Assembly (NCBI GenBank): GCA_947485165.1
Contig: CANKRG010000003.1
Location: 1-61,064 of the forward strand
Origin: Comamonadaceae bacterium
GTDB taxonomy: Bacteria > Pseudomonadota > Gammaproteobacteria > Burkholderiales > Burkholderiaceae_C
Reading direction: 5' to 3'
DNA: 61,064 bases
Below are positions 1 to 8,302 of this stretch, in pieces. The position numbers and the translations under genes were made by a program. Numbering within the stretch: the stretch's first letter is position 1; every line of letters starts with the position of its first letter. A model generated the notes under the pieces. That model searched no databases and was not told the origin of the DNA. It worked only from the letters and a program-made list of their open reading frames with translations.

Positions 1-135
1 ATACCTGTTTTTTTGAGTCATGATAAGAAGTTAGCTCAATTGTCATTGAGGTTTGCTTCCTAAGACCCTATTCTTTTAATTGCCGACTATGACCTTACAT
101 AGAAACAGACAAACGATCGCCCAAAATGGGATGGC
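1..135. other. Left edge, no gene seen
   Basis: AT-rich sequence between the window edge and the stop codon of the dioxygenase gene. I see no convincing open reading frame, RNA gene or terminator hairpin in it. Confidence 0.5.
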
Positions 136-789
136 CTAAACCTCAACAACGATGGGAAATTGAGCTTGCATGCCATCTTGACTGGCGATAAAAGGTACGG
201 TTAAAGCCGTCCGGTCTGTATTGTCACGCAGGCCGCGCCATAGAAAATCTCGTTCATTGAGTGGGTCGCCTGCGACATACAATTGAGTCGTCAACAGTTC
301 GCGCGAACCCAGTTTGACTTTGACATGGATGTGCGGTGTACGCCCCCCATAAGCGACGGGTTGAATGGTGCGAAAGCGGTATTGGCCATCCGCACCCACC
401 AGCACACGGCCAGAGCCTTGAAACGCAGCATCAGCGCGCCCGCCGTCACCTGGGTGGTGGTAATGCCCTTTGTGGTCGCATTGCCAAATTTCAACCTGCG
501 CTCCCCGCACGGCTTGACCCTCTAAATCCACCACGCTGCCTACCACCCAAGCGCTTTTACCTTGTGTGTAATTCAACGCGCCATTGCGCAGCAAATCGTA
601 GTCAACATCTTTGGGGAAAGTGACGGGGTAATAAGGCCCTTCGGTTTGTGCGGGCGTCGCTCGGCGCTTTTGGGCGGGTTGGGCGCGTACGCCCAACCAA
701 AGTGCGGGCATGGCGATCAGCGCAGCCGCAGAGACCGTGCGGCGTTGTAGCTTCCGCTGTGGGGTGTTGCTAGACCTCAGTTGTGACAT
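136..789 (-). CDS. Exported intradiol ring-cleavage dioxygenase-like protein
   Basis: 217 residues. Intradiol dioxygenases cleave catechol-type aromatic rings between the two hydroxyl carbons using a non-haem Fe(III). The four expected iron ligands can be proposed: Tyr110 (GHYHHP), Tyr147 (PVAYGG), His153 and His155 (TPHIHVKV). The N-terminus carries a twin-arginine-like motif (LQRRTVSAA, about residues 14-22) followed by a hydrophobic stretch, so the protein is probably exported folded by Tat. It is shorter than cytoplasmic catechol 1,2-dioxygenases and resembles the stand-alone protocatechuate 3,4-dioxygenase beta-like group. No aromatic catabolic genes lie nearby, so the substrate is unknown. 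The start is the first Met of the signal peptide. Confidence 0.85.
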   Translation of the reverse strand: MSQLRSSNTPQRKLQRRTVSAAALIAMPALWLGVRAQPAQKRRATPAQTEGPYYPVTFPKDVDYDLLRNGALNYTQGKSAWVVGSVVDLEGQAVRGAQVEIWQCDHKGHYHHPGDGGRADAAFQGSGRVLVGADGQYRFRTIQPVAYGGRTPHIHVKVKLGSRELLTTQLYVAGDPLNERDFLWRGLRDNTDRTALTVPFIASQDGMQAQFPIVVEV

Positions 790-866
790 AACCAGTCCTC
801 CTGCGTGGGAAATTTGACACGTGTTGTCAGTATAAGTTCTGTCAGCTTAAAAACGACTACAGAGGA

Positions 867-1544
867 CTAGAAAGGGCAGTCGCAATGAAACGCCAAGGGT
901 TTGCCAGTGACAGGATGCGCCAGATGCAATTCACTGGCATGCAGCAACAATCGCGCAGACTTGGCCTGCACCTCAGGTGATGCGTATAAATGGTCGCCCA
1001 AAATGGAATGACCCATCGATTGCAGATGGACGCGCAGCTGGTGCGTTCTACCCGTGACGGGCGCAAGTTCTAGACGCGTCGTGTCCGCAGTTTCGTCGTA
1101 AGACATGACCTTGTACCGCGTTTGGCTGGCTTTGCCTTCGAGGGCGTCGATTTTTTGCAGAGGGCGGTTGATCCAATCGGTCGCAATCGGTTTGTCAATC
1201 AACTGCCAAGCGTAGCCGAGGCTGTCAGGTGCATTGCCAGCAACTTGGCCATCCACCACCGCGACATAACGCTTTTCAACCTCTCGGTTCGCAAACGCGA
1301 TGCTCAAGTGGCGATGCAGCTCCGCACTTCGCGCCATCAGCAAAATACCTGAAGTGGACATGTCCAATCGATGCACTGTTAAAGCTTCGGGGTAAAGCTG
1401 CTGCACACGGGTGCGCAGGCAATCGGCTTTTTCTGGGCCTTTGCCGGGAACGGACAGCAAACCGCTGGGTTTGTTGAACACCAGAAGGGCGCTGTCCTCG
1501 AAAATGAGGTCGAAAGAGGCTTCAGACGCGTTCAAAAACAACAT
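867..1544 (-). CDS. RluA-family RNA pseudouridine synthase
   Basis: Isomerises specific uridines in rRNA or tRNA to pseudouridine. The family motif HRLDMSTSG contains the catalytic Asp, and the C-terminal half has the conserved VTGRTHQLRVHL and GDHLYA segments. The reading frame extends upstream to 1583, but the Met at 1544 ([13 protein letters not shown]) matches the usual N-terminus of short RluA proteins and gives 225 residues. It overlaps the 3' end of trmB by 23 bases, so the two are probably translated from one transcript. The target base cannot be assigned from sequence alone; RluA and TruC are the nearest short members. Confidence 0.85.
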   Translation of the reverse strand: MLFLNASEASFDLIFEDSALLVFNKPSGLLSVPGKGPEKADCLRTRVQQLYPEALTVHRLDMSTSGILLMARSAELHRHLSIAFANREVEKRYVAVVDGQVAGNAPDSLGYAWQLIDKPIATDWINRPLQKIDALEGKASQTRYKVMSYDETADTTRLELAPVTGRTHQLRVHLQSMGHSILGDHLYASPEVQAKSARLLLHASELHLAHPVTGKPLAFHCDCPF

Positions 1545-2448
1545 CCCATACACCGTGTCCCAGCTTGATGCCACGGTTTTCAAACTTGGTCAGCGGTCGG
1601 TAGTGCGGTTTCTGGCTGTAGCCTGCTAATTCAGCGTCTTTGACCGGATCGGCACGGTTTTTGAGCAGCGGCTCAGCGCTCAGCACTTCCAAAATCTGCT
1701 CGGCATACGCCTGCCAATCGGTGGCGCAGTGGATGTAAGCGCCTACTTTCAAGCGCGCCGCCAGCTTGGCGATCAGCGGCGCTTGGATCAATCGGCGCTT
1801 ATTGTGCCGTTTTTTATGCCACGGGTCGGGGAAAAAGATGTGCACGCCATCCAAACTGGCCAGTGGCAGCATGTGGTCGATCACCTCTACCGCGTCGTGG
1901 GAGATGATGCGGATATTGTCGATCGGGTGCTCCGTTTCCAGGCTTTCCCCAATGCGTTTGAGCAGAGCGCCTACGCCTGGCTGGTGCACTTCGCAGGCTA
2001 TAAAGCGGGTTTCAGGCAGCAAAGCGGCGATATGCGCGGTGGCCTCGCCCATACCAAAACCGATCTCAAAAACAACAGGATTTTCGACCGGATTTGATGG
2101 ATTTGACGTAAAAGAGGCTTTTTTAGTGTTATTTTTGGCTATGGTCGACGTATTTATTGCCTGAGGTGCTATTAAATTTATAGTATCTATCAAATTCGTA
2201 TCGGGCTGATAGGTCAGCAAAAACTGCTCACCCAAATCTTCAAATGCTTTGGATTGCCCCGTGGTGATGCGGCCAGCGCGGCGCACGAAGGATTTGATGG
2301 TTTTGAGGTAGGGTGCCCCCACGCTTGGCGCTTCGCGTTCTGCGCTGCTCCCCGAGGGGGCTAATTTCCCTAGAGGCGGCTCAGCGGAAAATTTTGTCGG
2401 CGCATCGGCAGAGGATGCGTGCGGGGAAGTTAAATTAGTGTCATTCAC
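1522..2448 (-). CDS. trmB: tRNA (guanine-N7-)-methyltransferase
   Basis: Methylates G46 in the tRNA variable loop using S-adenosylmethionine. The SAM-binding motif EIGFGMGEA lies near residues 128-136, with downstream family blocks [16 protein letters not shown] and [16 protein letters not shown] prefer a GTG start at 2448, which gives a GTGAATGA overlap with the gluQ stop and suggests translational coupling; an ATG at 2505 is also in frame but overlaps gluQ by 65 bases. The protein is longer than usual because two different repeats are translated in frame: repeat B supplies about residues 21-46, before the conserved [11 protein letters not shown], and repeat A supplies about residues 86-111, just before the SAM domain. 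All catalytic blocks are intact. Confidence 0.88.
   Translation of the reverse strand: MNDTNLTSPHASSADAPTKFSAEPPLGKLAPSGSSAEREAPSVGAPYLKTIKSFVRRAGRITTGQSKAFEDLGEQFLLTYQPDTNLIDTINLIAPQAINTSTIAKNNTKKASFTSNPSNPVENPVVFEIGFGMGEATAHIAALLPETRFIACEVHQPGVGALLKRIGESLETEHPIDNIRIISHDAVEVIDHMLPLASLDGVHIFFPDPWHKKRHNKRRLIQAPLIAKLAARLKVGAYIHCATDWQAYAEQILEVLSAEPLLKNRADPVKDAELAGYSQKPHYRPLTKFENRGIKLGHGVWDVVFERV
2120..2186 (+). repeat. Repeat A copy inside trmB
   Basis: Contains the family core GGCTATGGTCGACGTATTT followed by ATTGCCTGAGGTGCTATT and an ATAGTA end. It is read in frame, antisense to this orientation, as a polar peptide containing [13 protein letters not shown] in TrmB. A near-identical peptide, INTPTIAENNTIN, occurs in the FemAB-like protein from another copy of the same repeat. 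Confidence 0.8.
2315..2386. repeat. Repeat B copy at the trmB 5' end
   Basis: GC-rich element beginning GCCCCCACGCTTGGCGCTTCG, with a central CCCGAGGGGG and ending AGGCGGCTCAGCG. It matches a second copy at 3288-3359. The element encodes about residues 21-46 of TrmB. Confidence 0.75.
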
Positions 2449-3286
2449 GGGTGATATTGTAAAGACTGCGCCATTGCGCGGTCCAAAGCTGCAGCGCATC
2501 GTCAATATGGCCTGCTTGAGCCGTTAAATTCAGCAACTTAGCCGCTGCATTCAGCGTTTTTAAGGGGTTTGAGGTATCCAAAGCCGCGGCACCGTTCTGT
2601 TTGGACAGCTTTTGTCCATCGCCTGCCATCACCAGCGGCGTATGCAGGTATTGCGGCGTGGCGTAGCCCAGCGCCTGTTGTAAGGCGATTTGACGCGGTG
2701 TGTTGTCCAACAAGTCAGCACCGCGCACGACGTGGGTGATGTCTTGCAGCGCATCGTCCACCACCACGGCGAGCTGGTAAGTAAAGCAGCCATCGGCGCG
2801 TTTGAGAACGAAGTCGCCAATCTGCGCTTTGACTGCGCCACTGGTGATGAAGCGCCAAGCGGGTTGGGCTGATGGCGCTAAGGGTTGCGTCATGCCGTGT
2901 CTGCAAGTGCCTGGGTAAACGAGTTCACCGTGTCGTGGCTTGGCTAGCGGATTAGCTTCTGCAATAGCTGCCGCCACATCTTTGCGCGAGCAGCTGCAGG
3001 GGAAAACTTTGTTCTCGGTGATGAGTTCGTCCAATGCTGCTTGGTACAAAGCGCTGCGTTGTGATTGGTAGACGGGAGGTTCGTCTGGGACCAAGCCTAA
3101 TTCTGCCAGTTGCTGCAAAATTGTTTGGTCCATGCCCTCAATGCAGCGCGGTGTATCCACATCTTCTATGCGAACCAGCCACTGGCCGCCGTGGGCTTTG
3201 GTGTCAAGGTAGCTGGCTAATGCCGCAACGAGCGAGCCCGCATGCAGCGGGCCCGTGGGAGAGGGGGCGAATCTTCCCCTGTACAT
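2441..3286 (-). CDS. gluQ: Glutamyl-Q tRNA(Asp) synthetase
   Basis: A glutamyl-tRNA synthetase paralogue without an anticodon-binding domain; it attaches glutamate to queuosine in tRNA(Asp). The HIGH-like signature [11 protein letters not shown] is at residues 8-18 and the KMSKS-like GQKLSKQNG near the C-terminus. Cysteines in FPCSCSRK and GTCRHG fit the family's zinc site. The start at 3286 ([12 protein letters not shown]) gives 281 residues, normal for the family. The frame stays open to 3367, but the extra 27 residues are encoded by repeat B and are probably not original protein. It overlaps trmB by 8 bases. Confidence 0.9.
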   Translation of the reverse strand: MYRGRFAPSPTGPLHAGSLVAALASYLDTKAHGGQWLVRIEDVDTPRCIEGMDQTILQQLAELGLVPDEPPVYQSQRSALYQAALDELITENKVFPCSCSRKDVAAAIAEANPLAKPRHGELVYPGTCRHGMTQPLAPSAQPAWRFITSGAVKAQIGDFVLKRADGCFTYQLAVVVDDALQDITHVVRGADLLDNTPRQIALQQALGYATPQYLHTPLVMAGDGQKLSKQNGAAALDTSNPLKTLNAAAKLLNLTAQAGHIDDALQLWTAQWRSLYNITRE

Positions 3287-3287
3287 T

Positions 3288-3359
3288 GCCCCCACGCTTG
3301 CCACTGCGTGTGCGGCGCTGCCCCCCACGGGGGCCTTCGCGCCTTGGGGCGGCCCGGCG
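3288..3359. repeat. Repeat B copy at the gluQ 5' end
   Basis: Runs from GCCCCCACGCTTGCCACTGCG through CCCCCACGGGGG to CCTTGGGGCGGCCCGGCG. Same family and orientation as the copy at 2315-2386. It sits directly upstream of the preferred gluQ start and lies in an open frame that could extend GluQ. Confidence 0.78.
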
Positions 3360-3374
3360 TCGCTCATGCTGTAT

Positions 3375-4427
3375 TTAAACCACTGCTAAAGCCAGCTCCA
3401 AGCCTGACACAAAACCATCTTCTACCCGATGGCCGAGGCACCAATCGCCGCAAACGCCGATGCCTGATTTGGCATCCCACAAATGTGATTTACCCAAGGG
3501 CAGCGTTGTTTGCGCGTAGCGCCAGCGGTGCACGTCCGCATGCGTGGGTTCTGCACGGATACCAGTGACTTCAGAAAAGGCCTTGAGCAACTTGGCTTGA
3601 ATGCGCGGCGCGGCGTCTTCCAAATGCTCTGCTGACCAGGCGGGGCTGGCTTGCACCGTCCAGCGTTCGACCGAGCCACGGCCGGGTTTGCTGGATTCGC
3701 GCGCCAGCCACGATATCCGGTGGTGCGTGCTGCGCGCCGCATTCCACTGCGGCCCTAGATGCGCCATGGTCGGTTGCACGGCTTTGGCAAAGGCGATCAT
3801 CAGCGTCCAGCAGGGCGCAACGCTGACTTTGCGGACAGATTTAATCAACTCAGCGCCTTGCTTGGAGGTTTGTAGCAAACTGTGCGCTTGCTCGCTCGGT
3901 ATGGCGATCAAAACCGCATCAAAACCGGAGTAAACATGTTCTGAATCATCCTCACCACTGGTGCGCAGCTGCCACAGCTGCGCATCCATGGTGTCGCGCT
4001 CAATTTTCGTGACTTTGGTCGAAAGTTCTAGCCTGGTTTGAATCGGTTTTGCCCAATGTTGCACCAAGGCGTTCATGCCTGGTACGGCAACAAAATGTGA
4101 CTCTTTGGAGGGTAGGGCCGCCGCTGCCACGCGGCCGTGCTCATCCAGCACACGCACGGCGTTGGCACTCCAAGGTTTGTACAGGCCGGGCGCTGTGGTG
4201 AGGGCTTTTGCAAAGCGCTCATCTCGAACCGTGAAATACTGTGCGCCATGGTCGAAGTTGCCAAAATCGCTGCTGCGCGTGCTCATGCGGCCGCCAGCGG
4301 TGTGGCTTTTCTCAAAAACGGTGACTTGGTGACCAGCTTGCACCAAGGTGCGCGCACACGCGATACCGGCGATACCTGCGCCGATGACAGCAAAATGTTT
4401 GGGACGGGGTCGTTTGCGTTTCATCAA
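3375..4427 (-). CDS. FAD-dependent oxidoreductase, renalase-like
   Basis: About 350 residues. The N-terminal Rossmann motif [15 protein letters not shown] (near residues 14-28) and the following [13 protein letters not shown] are typical of flavin amine-oxidase/renalase-type proteins, which bind FAD and NAD(P). The C-terminal [19 protein letters not shown] matches the second FAD-contacting block of that family. Bacterial members have been linked to repair of wrongly reduced nicotinamide dinucleotides or are uncharacterised, so the substrate is not assigned. It is on the same strand as gluQ and ends 8 bases before the extended gluQ frame, so cotranscription is likely. MMK gives two adjacent Met starts. 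Confidence 0.8.
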   Translation of the reverse strand: MMKRKRPRPKHFAVIGAGIAGIACARTLVQAGHQVTVFEKSHTAGGRMSTRSSDFGNFDHGAQYFTVRDERFAKALTTAPGLYKPWSANAVRVLDEHGRVAAAALPSKESHFVAVPGMNALVQHWAKPIQTRLELSTKVTKIERDTMDAQLWQLRTSGEDDSEHVYSGFDAVLIAIPSEQAHSLLQTSKQGAELIKSVRKVSVAPCWTLMIAFAKAVQPTMAHLGPQWNAARSTHHRISWLARESSKPGRGSVERWTVQASPAWSAEHLEDAAPRIQAKLLKAFSEVTGIRAEPTHADVHRWRYAQTTLPLGKSHLWDAKSGIGVCGDWCLGHRVEDGFVSGLELALAVV

Positions 4428-4499
4428 TCTGTCTCCTCGTTGTGGTATAGGTGTCTACAGTATGCCTCTAAATTCGCACTTTTAACAGTTGATTTGGAT

Positions 4500-5462
4500 T
4501 TAATGCTGATGCAATAGTGCTGCACTTGTTGTAGCGCTCTGCAGTTGTGCCAGCCACCACTGCAAAGCGCGGCCTTGTCCTGCCGTGCTCCCACTGCGCC
4601 AGGCATAGCCAACATGCACCACGCGTTCTGCGCGCGTTACTTTTTTTTGCACCAAACGACCTGTCTCAAGATACGGTCGCGCCATGCTCTCGGGTAAAAA
4701 ACCAGCACCTAAACCGCGCAGTTGCGCATCTAATTTGGCATCCATCGTGGGTACGGTAAAGACGTCTTGCCCGCCAAGCAAACCAAATGTCAAACCCGTA
4801 CCGCGTTGAATCGAATCTGCCACCGCCACGGCGCGGTGCTGTTGAAGTGTGGCGTCATTCAATGGTTCTTGCGCTTCGGCCAAGGGGTGATGCGGAGCCA
4901 CCGCATAGACAAAATGAAAAGTGCCCAACGGCTTGCTCAGGATGCCAGCATGCGTGGCGCCATCCATGCCAGTACCAAGTGCCAAGTCGGCTTGACCCGA
5001 CACCAGTGCCCCCAGCGTGCCAGACAGCGTTTCGTCGCGGATTTTGAGTCGGGTCGGCGGTGGTCCATCTTTGAATTGTGCAAAAAAAGCTTCACACAAT
5101 TCCATCACGGTTGATTTTGAAATGATGCTGTCCACTGCGAGTGTGAACTGTGGTTCCCAGCCCGTCGCCACGCGTTTGACGCGGTGGGCAATCGCATCTA
5201 TGTCTTGCAGCAGACGCGTGCCTTCGCGCAGCAATTCGTCACCCGCCGGTGTGAGCTTGGCATTGCGCGAGCTGCGGTCAAACAGCAATACGTCCAGCGC
5301 GTCTTCAATCTGCCGCACGCGGTAGGTCAGCGCGCTAGGCACCAAGCCCTGCTCACGCGCTGCCGCTGCAAAACTGCCGCTTTGGGCGATACGTTGCAGC
5401 ATTTCTAAGGCATCGGGCGTCAAAACGTCTCTGGGGTTCACATCTCTGGGGTTTTGATTCAT
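4500..5462 (-). CDS. LysR-family transcriptional regulator
   Basis: 320 residues. The N-terminal winged helix-turn-helix is near residues 16-75 (SGSFAAAAREQGLVPSALTYRVRQIE), followed by a LysR substrate-binding domain. It is transcribed divergently from the pirin gene with a short shared control region that contains a LysR-type palindrome, so it probably regulates pirin and itself. The effector is unknown. The N-terminus contains a duplicated NPRDV/NPRDV, which suggests a small tandem duplication. Confidence 0.88.
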   Translation of the reverse strand: MNQNPRDVNPRDVLTPDALEMLQRIAQSGSFAAAAREQGLVPSALTYRVRQIEDALDVLLFDRSSRNAKLTPAGDELLREGTRLLQDIDAIAHRVKRVATGWEPQFTLAVDSIISKSTVMELCEAFFAQFKDGPPPTRLKIRDETLSGTLGALVSGQADLALGTGMDGATHAGILSKPLGTFHFVYAVAPHHPLAEAQEPLNDATLQQHRAVAVADSIQRGTGLTFGLLGGQDVFTVPTMDAKLDAQLRGLGAGFLPESMARPYLETGRLVQKKVTRAERVVHVGYAWRSGSTAGQGRALQWWLAQLQSATTSAALLHQH

Positions 5463-5470
5463 GGCGTGGT

Positions 5471-5491
5471 ATTCATTGAAATAATTTGAAT
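5471..5491. promoter_or_regulatory. Candidate LysR operator
   Basis: Interrupted palindrome ATTCA-N11-TGAAT between the LysR gene and the pirin gene, matching the T-N11-A layout typical of LysR-type boxes. It lies 9 bases upstream of the LysR start and about 55 bases upstream of the preferred pirin start. Confidence 0.5.
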
Positions 5492-5546
5492 AATGCCATC
5501 AAAACCATTGCATGGCAAGATGGGTATTCAGGCGTACATTCACGAC

Positions 5547-6245
5547 ATGATCACATTACGCAAATCCCAAGAACGCGGCTACGCTGACCACGGTTGGCTC
5601 AAAAGCTTCCACTCATTCTCATTCGCCGGCTACCACGACCCCGAACACATGGGTTTTGCCAACCTGCGCGTCATCAACGAAGACCGCATCGCCCCAGGCA
5701 CCGGTTTTGGTACGCACGGGCACAGAGACATGGAGATCATCAGCTATGTGCTCAGTGGCTCGATTGGCCACAAAGACACCTTGGGTAATATTGAGTCCAT
5801 CCCGCCGGGCGATGTGCAGCGCATGAGTGCCGGCACCGGCGTGCAGCACAGTGAATTCAACCACGCACCCAATGAAGAAACGCATTTTTTGCAAATCTGG
5901 ATTGAGCCCAATGCCAAAGGCATCCCGCCCGGTTACGAGCAAAAAACCTTTGCCGCGGCAAATAAACAAGGCAAGCTGCAACTGGTTGCCTCCCCCGACG
6001 GCGCAGATGGCTCGGTGACGATTCATGCAGATGCATCCATCTACGCCGGTTTGTTCAATGCGGGCGAATCCGCCAGTCTAGGTTTGGCCAAGGGTCACAA
6101 GAGCTATGTGCACTTGGTGCGTGGCGAGCTGAAAGTGAACGGTCAAACCCTCAAGACGGGCGATGCCGCAAAAATAGTTGACGAGTCTGTGGTAGACCTA
6201 ACAGACGCAGTCGATGCCGAAGTTTTAGTATTTGATTTGGTGTAA
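5547..6245 (+). CDS. Pirin family protein
   Basis: 232 residues from the preferred ATG at 5547 (MITLRKSQERGYADHG); the frame is open from 5493, but the conserved domain begins here. The bicupin metal-binding residues are seen in GTHGHRDMEI and in HSEFNH. Bacterial pirins are non-haem iron proteins, some with quercetinase activity and some with redox-linked regulatory roles. The divergent LysR gene is a common pirin neighbour. A flavodoxin-like gene follows 66 bases downstream. Confidence 0.88.
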   Translation: MITLRKSQERGYADHGWLKSFHSFSFAGYHDPEHMGFANLRVINEDRIAPGTGFGTHGHRDMEIISYVLSGSIGHKDTLGNIESIPPGDVQRMSAGTGVQHSEFNHAPNEETHFLQIWIEPNAKGIPPGYEQKTFAAANKQGKLQLVASPDGADGSVTIHADASIYAGLFNAGESASLGLAKGHKSYVHLVRGELKVNGQTLKTGDAAKIVDESVVDLTDAVDAEVLVFDLV

Positions 6246-6311
6246 AAGCCAAGCAATTTAATTTTGTAAGCAGTTGATTTAATTCAATAAAATTGGAAAA
6301 TAGGAAATAGT

Positions 6312-6845
6312 ATGTCAAAAACAGTCGTCGTTTATCACTCGGGTTATGGTCATGCACAGCGTATCGCGCAATTTGTGGCGGAAGGCGCAGGGGCGCAGCT
6401 CATTGCCATAGATGCAGAGGGTAATTTGACCGACGCACAGTGGGCTGATGTTAGCGCCGCCGACGCCATCATTTTGGGCAGCCCCACATATATGGGCTCG
6501 GTGTCTTGGCAGTTTAAAAAGTTTGCTGATGCAACGTCAAAACAATGGTTGAGCCGTGCCTGGAAAGACAAGGTTGCTGGCGGTTTCACTATTTCTTCAA
6601 ATATGAGTGGTGACAAACTCACAACCATTCAATACTTCATCACCCTGACCATGCAGTTGGGCATGATTTGGGTGGGCCAAGCTGAAATGAACGACGGCGT
6701 ACACAACCGCCTGGGCTCAAGCTCTGGCGTGATGGCGCAGTGCGGCCCTACGGAACCAGCAGACAAAATCCCACAAAACGATTTAGACACGGCCAAAGCC
6801 TATGGCAAGCGGGTCTCTGAAGTGGCGACCAAACTGCACGGTTGA
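6312..6845 (+). CDS. WrbA-like flavodoxin / NAD(P)H:quinone oxidoreductase
   Basis: 177 residues with a flavodoxin fold: the FMN phosphate-binding loop is YHSGYGHAQRIA near residues 8-19, and the LGSPTYMGSVSWQFKKF block contacts the isoalloxazine ring. Family members reduce quinones or act as oxidative-stress flavoproteins in the cytoplasm. It lies downstream of pirin on the same strand and is followed by a strong terminator, so pirin-flavodoxin may form one redox-related transcript. Confidence 0.82.
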   Translation: MSKTVVVYHSGYGHAQRIAQFVAEGAGAQLIAIDAEGNLTDAQWADVSAADAIILGSPTYMGSVSWQFKKFADATSKQWLSRAWKDKVAGGFTISSNMSGDKLTTIQYFITLTMQLGMIWVGQAEMNDGVHNRLGSSSGVMAQCGPTEPADKIPQNDLDTAKAYGKRVSEVATKLHG

Positions 6846-6880
6846 TGTTTCGTAGTTTGTGAAAAAGTAACCCAAGCCTT

Positions 6881-6909
6881 AAAAAGCCACCAGCAGGTGG
6901 CTTTTTTTT
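6881..6909 (+). terminator. Rho-independent terminator
   Basis: AAAAAGCCACC-AGCA-GGTGGCTTTTT hairpin followed by a run of eight T, just after the flavodoxin-like gene. Confidence 0.85.
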
Positions 6910-6931
6910 ATGAAAAGGCTTTTTTTGAGAA

Positions 6932-6986
6932 AAATATGGCTATAGCCTACGTATTTGTTGTATAAATTGCTATAAAAATAGTAGCA
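6932..6986 (+). repeat. Repeat A copy, intergenic
   Basis: Contains GGCTATAGCCTACGTATTTG and then TGCTATAAAAATAGTAGCA. It is one of the copies that keep both dyads (GGCTATAGCC and TGCTAT...GTAGCA). It lies between a terminator and the solute-binding protein gene. Confidence 0.85.
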
Positions 6987-7039
6987 AAATTCACTTGGAA
7001 TTAAGTGGCGAATTAAATTTATTTCAAGCAGAAGATCAA

Positions 7040-7165
7040 ATGACAACGACTTTGATTTTGCACAAAGTTGCCTTTAATTCTTGGATTCGTTGGATTCCAC
7101 ACCTGGCCGCTAGTAGAAACCCGATTAAGGATGTTCCCGATGCGCAAACGTGGGAATGGCGTTAA
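7040..7165 (+). CDS. Possible small protein, 41 residues
   Basis: Open frame from ATG to TAA encoding a Trp-rich peptide (four Trp, ending TWEWR) in the otherwise gene-free stretch before the solute-binding protein gene. There is only a weak purine-rich stretch (GAAGA) 5' of the ATG. I do not recognise it; it may be a chance frame. The rest of the 6846-7200 gap holds the terminator and the repeat. Confidence 0.2.
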   Translation: MTTTLILHKVAFNSWIRWIPHLAASRNPIKDVPDAQTWEWR

Positions 7166-7200
7166 GCTGAAAGCTGGTCATTCAAAAGGGCGTTCGCATC

Positions 7201-8250
7201 GTGGTAAACATCAGCCGTCGTCAATTTAACCTAGCCAGTTTGCTTATGACAGGTGTGATGGCGCTTGGAAATAGCTTGCCTGCTCAGGCGCTAAACCGGT
7301 CAGACAAACTAAAAGTCACTTTGGCCGTCGCTGGCAAAGCTTCGTTTTACTATTTGCCATTAACTATCGCCGAGCAATTGGGCTGCTTTGAAGCAGAGGG
7401 GATAGACCTTGAAATTGTCGATTTCCCCAGCTCTGTGCGGGCGCAGCAAGCGCTGGCTAGTGGCAATGCCGATGTGGTGTGTGGTGCGTTCGAGCATTTG
7501 ATTAGTTTGCATAGTAAGCAGCAGTTTGTGCAGTCGTTTGTGGCTTTGGGTCGCGCACCACAAATGGCGATGGGCGTCTCGGTCAAAAACATGCCAAATT
7601 ACAGACGCCTGTCTGACCTAAAAGGCAAACGCATAGGTATAGCAGCCCCGGGCACAGGAAGCAACATGATGGCTAATGTTTTGCTGCAGCGTGCTGGTTT
7701 GCTGCAAAGTGATGTGAGCTATATCGGTGTTGGCACGGCGGCTGGCGCGCTGTCGGCCATACGGACCGGGCAAATAGATGCCATTTGCAACCTAGAACCC
7801 ACCATGACGCAGCTTGAGCAAAAAGGAGAGATAAAAATCATTGCTGATTCGCGTACCTTGCGCGGCACACAAGCTATTTTTGGTGGTTCTATGCCAGGAG
7901 CTTGCTTGTATGCACAGACGGAATTCATACAAAAAAATCGCGCTGTAGTTCAAGCGCTGTCAAATGCCATTGTCAAAGCACTGATGTGGCTTCAAACAGC
8001 AGGACCTAGGGATTTAATACGCAGTGTTCCAGAGGGTTATTTACTGGGCGATAGAGGCTTGTATTTAACCATTTACAGTAATTTGCGCGAATCTATTTCA
8101 TTGGATGGGCTGATTTACGACGATGCTGCTAAAACGTCGTTAAAAGTGATGGCTAATTTTGACCCTTTGGTTAGGGCGGAGCATTTGGACATTAGCAAGA
8201 CTTACACAAATGTGTACGCCAAGCAGTCGAAATTGCAATTCGACGCTTAG
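7201..8250 (+). CDS. ABC transporter solute-binding protein, NitT/TauT type
   Basis: 349 residues from a GTG start. The N-terminus has a Tat motif (SRRQFNLAS) and a signal-like hydrophobic segment ending near ALA/QALN. The body matches the periplasmic binding proteins of the nitrate/taurine/aliphatic sulfonate/thiamine-precursor group (YYLPLTIAEQLGCFEAEGI and DLKGKRIGIAAPGTGSN). No permease or ATPase gene is adjacent, so it is an orphan binding protein that must work with a transporter elsewhere or act as a sensor. The ligand cannot be assigned. Confidence 0.82.
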   Translation: MVNISRRQFNLASLLMTGVMALGNSLPAQALNRSDKLKVTLAVAGKASFYYLPLTIAEQLGCFEAEGIDLEIVDFPSSVRAQQALASGNADVVCGAFEHLISLHSKQQFVQSFVALGRAPQMAMGVSVKNMPNYRRLSDLKGKRIGIAAPGTGSNMMANVLLQRAGLLQSDVSYIGVGTAAGALSAIRTGQIDAICNLEPTMTQLEQKGEIKIIADSRTLRGTQAIFGGSMPGACLYAQTEFIQKNRAVVQALSNAIVKALMWLQTAGPRDLIRSVPEGYLLGDRGLYLTIYSNLRESISLDGLIYDDAAKTSLKVMANFDPLVRAEHLDISKTYTNVYAKQSKLQFDA

Positions 8251-8302
8251 ATTTTGTAAAGTTCTTTCTAAGAGCGGCTTCGATGCCTATAATTTGGGCA
8301 GC

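Noticed and set aside
3034-3378. Plus-strand frame over gluQ and repeat B
   Set aside because: Composition dominated by the GC-rich repeat; no homology that I recognise, and it opposes a certain gene.
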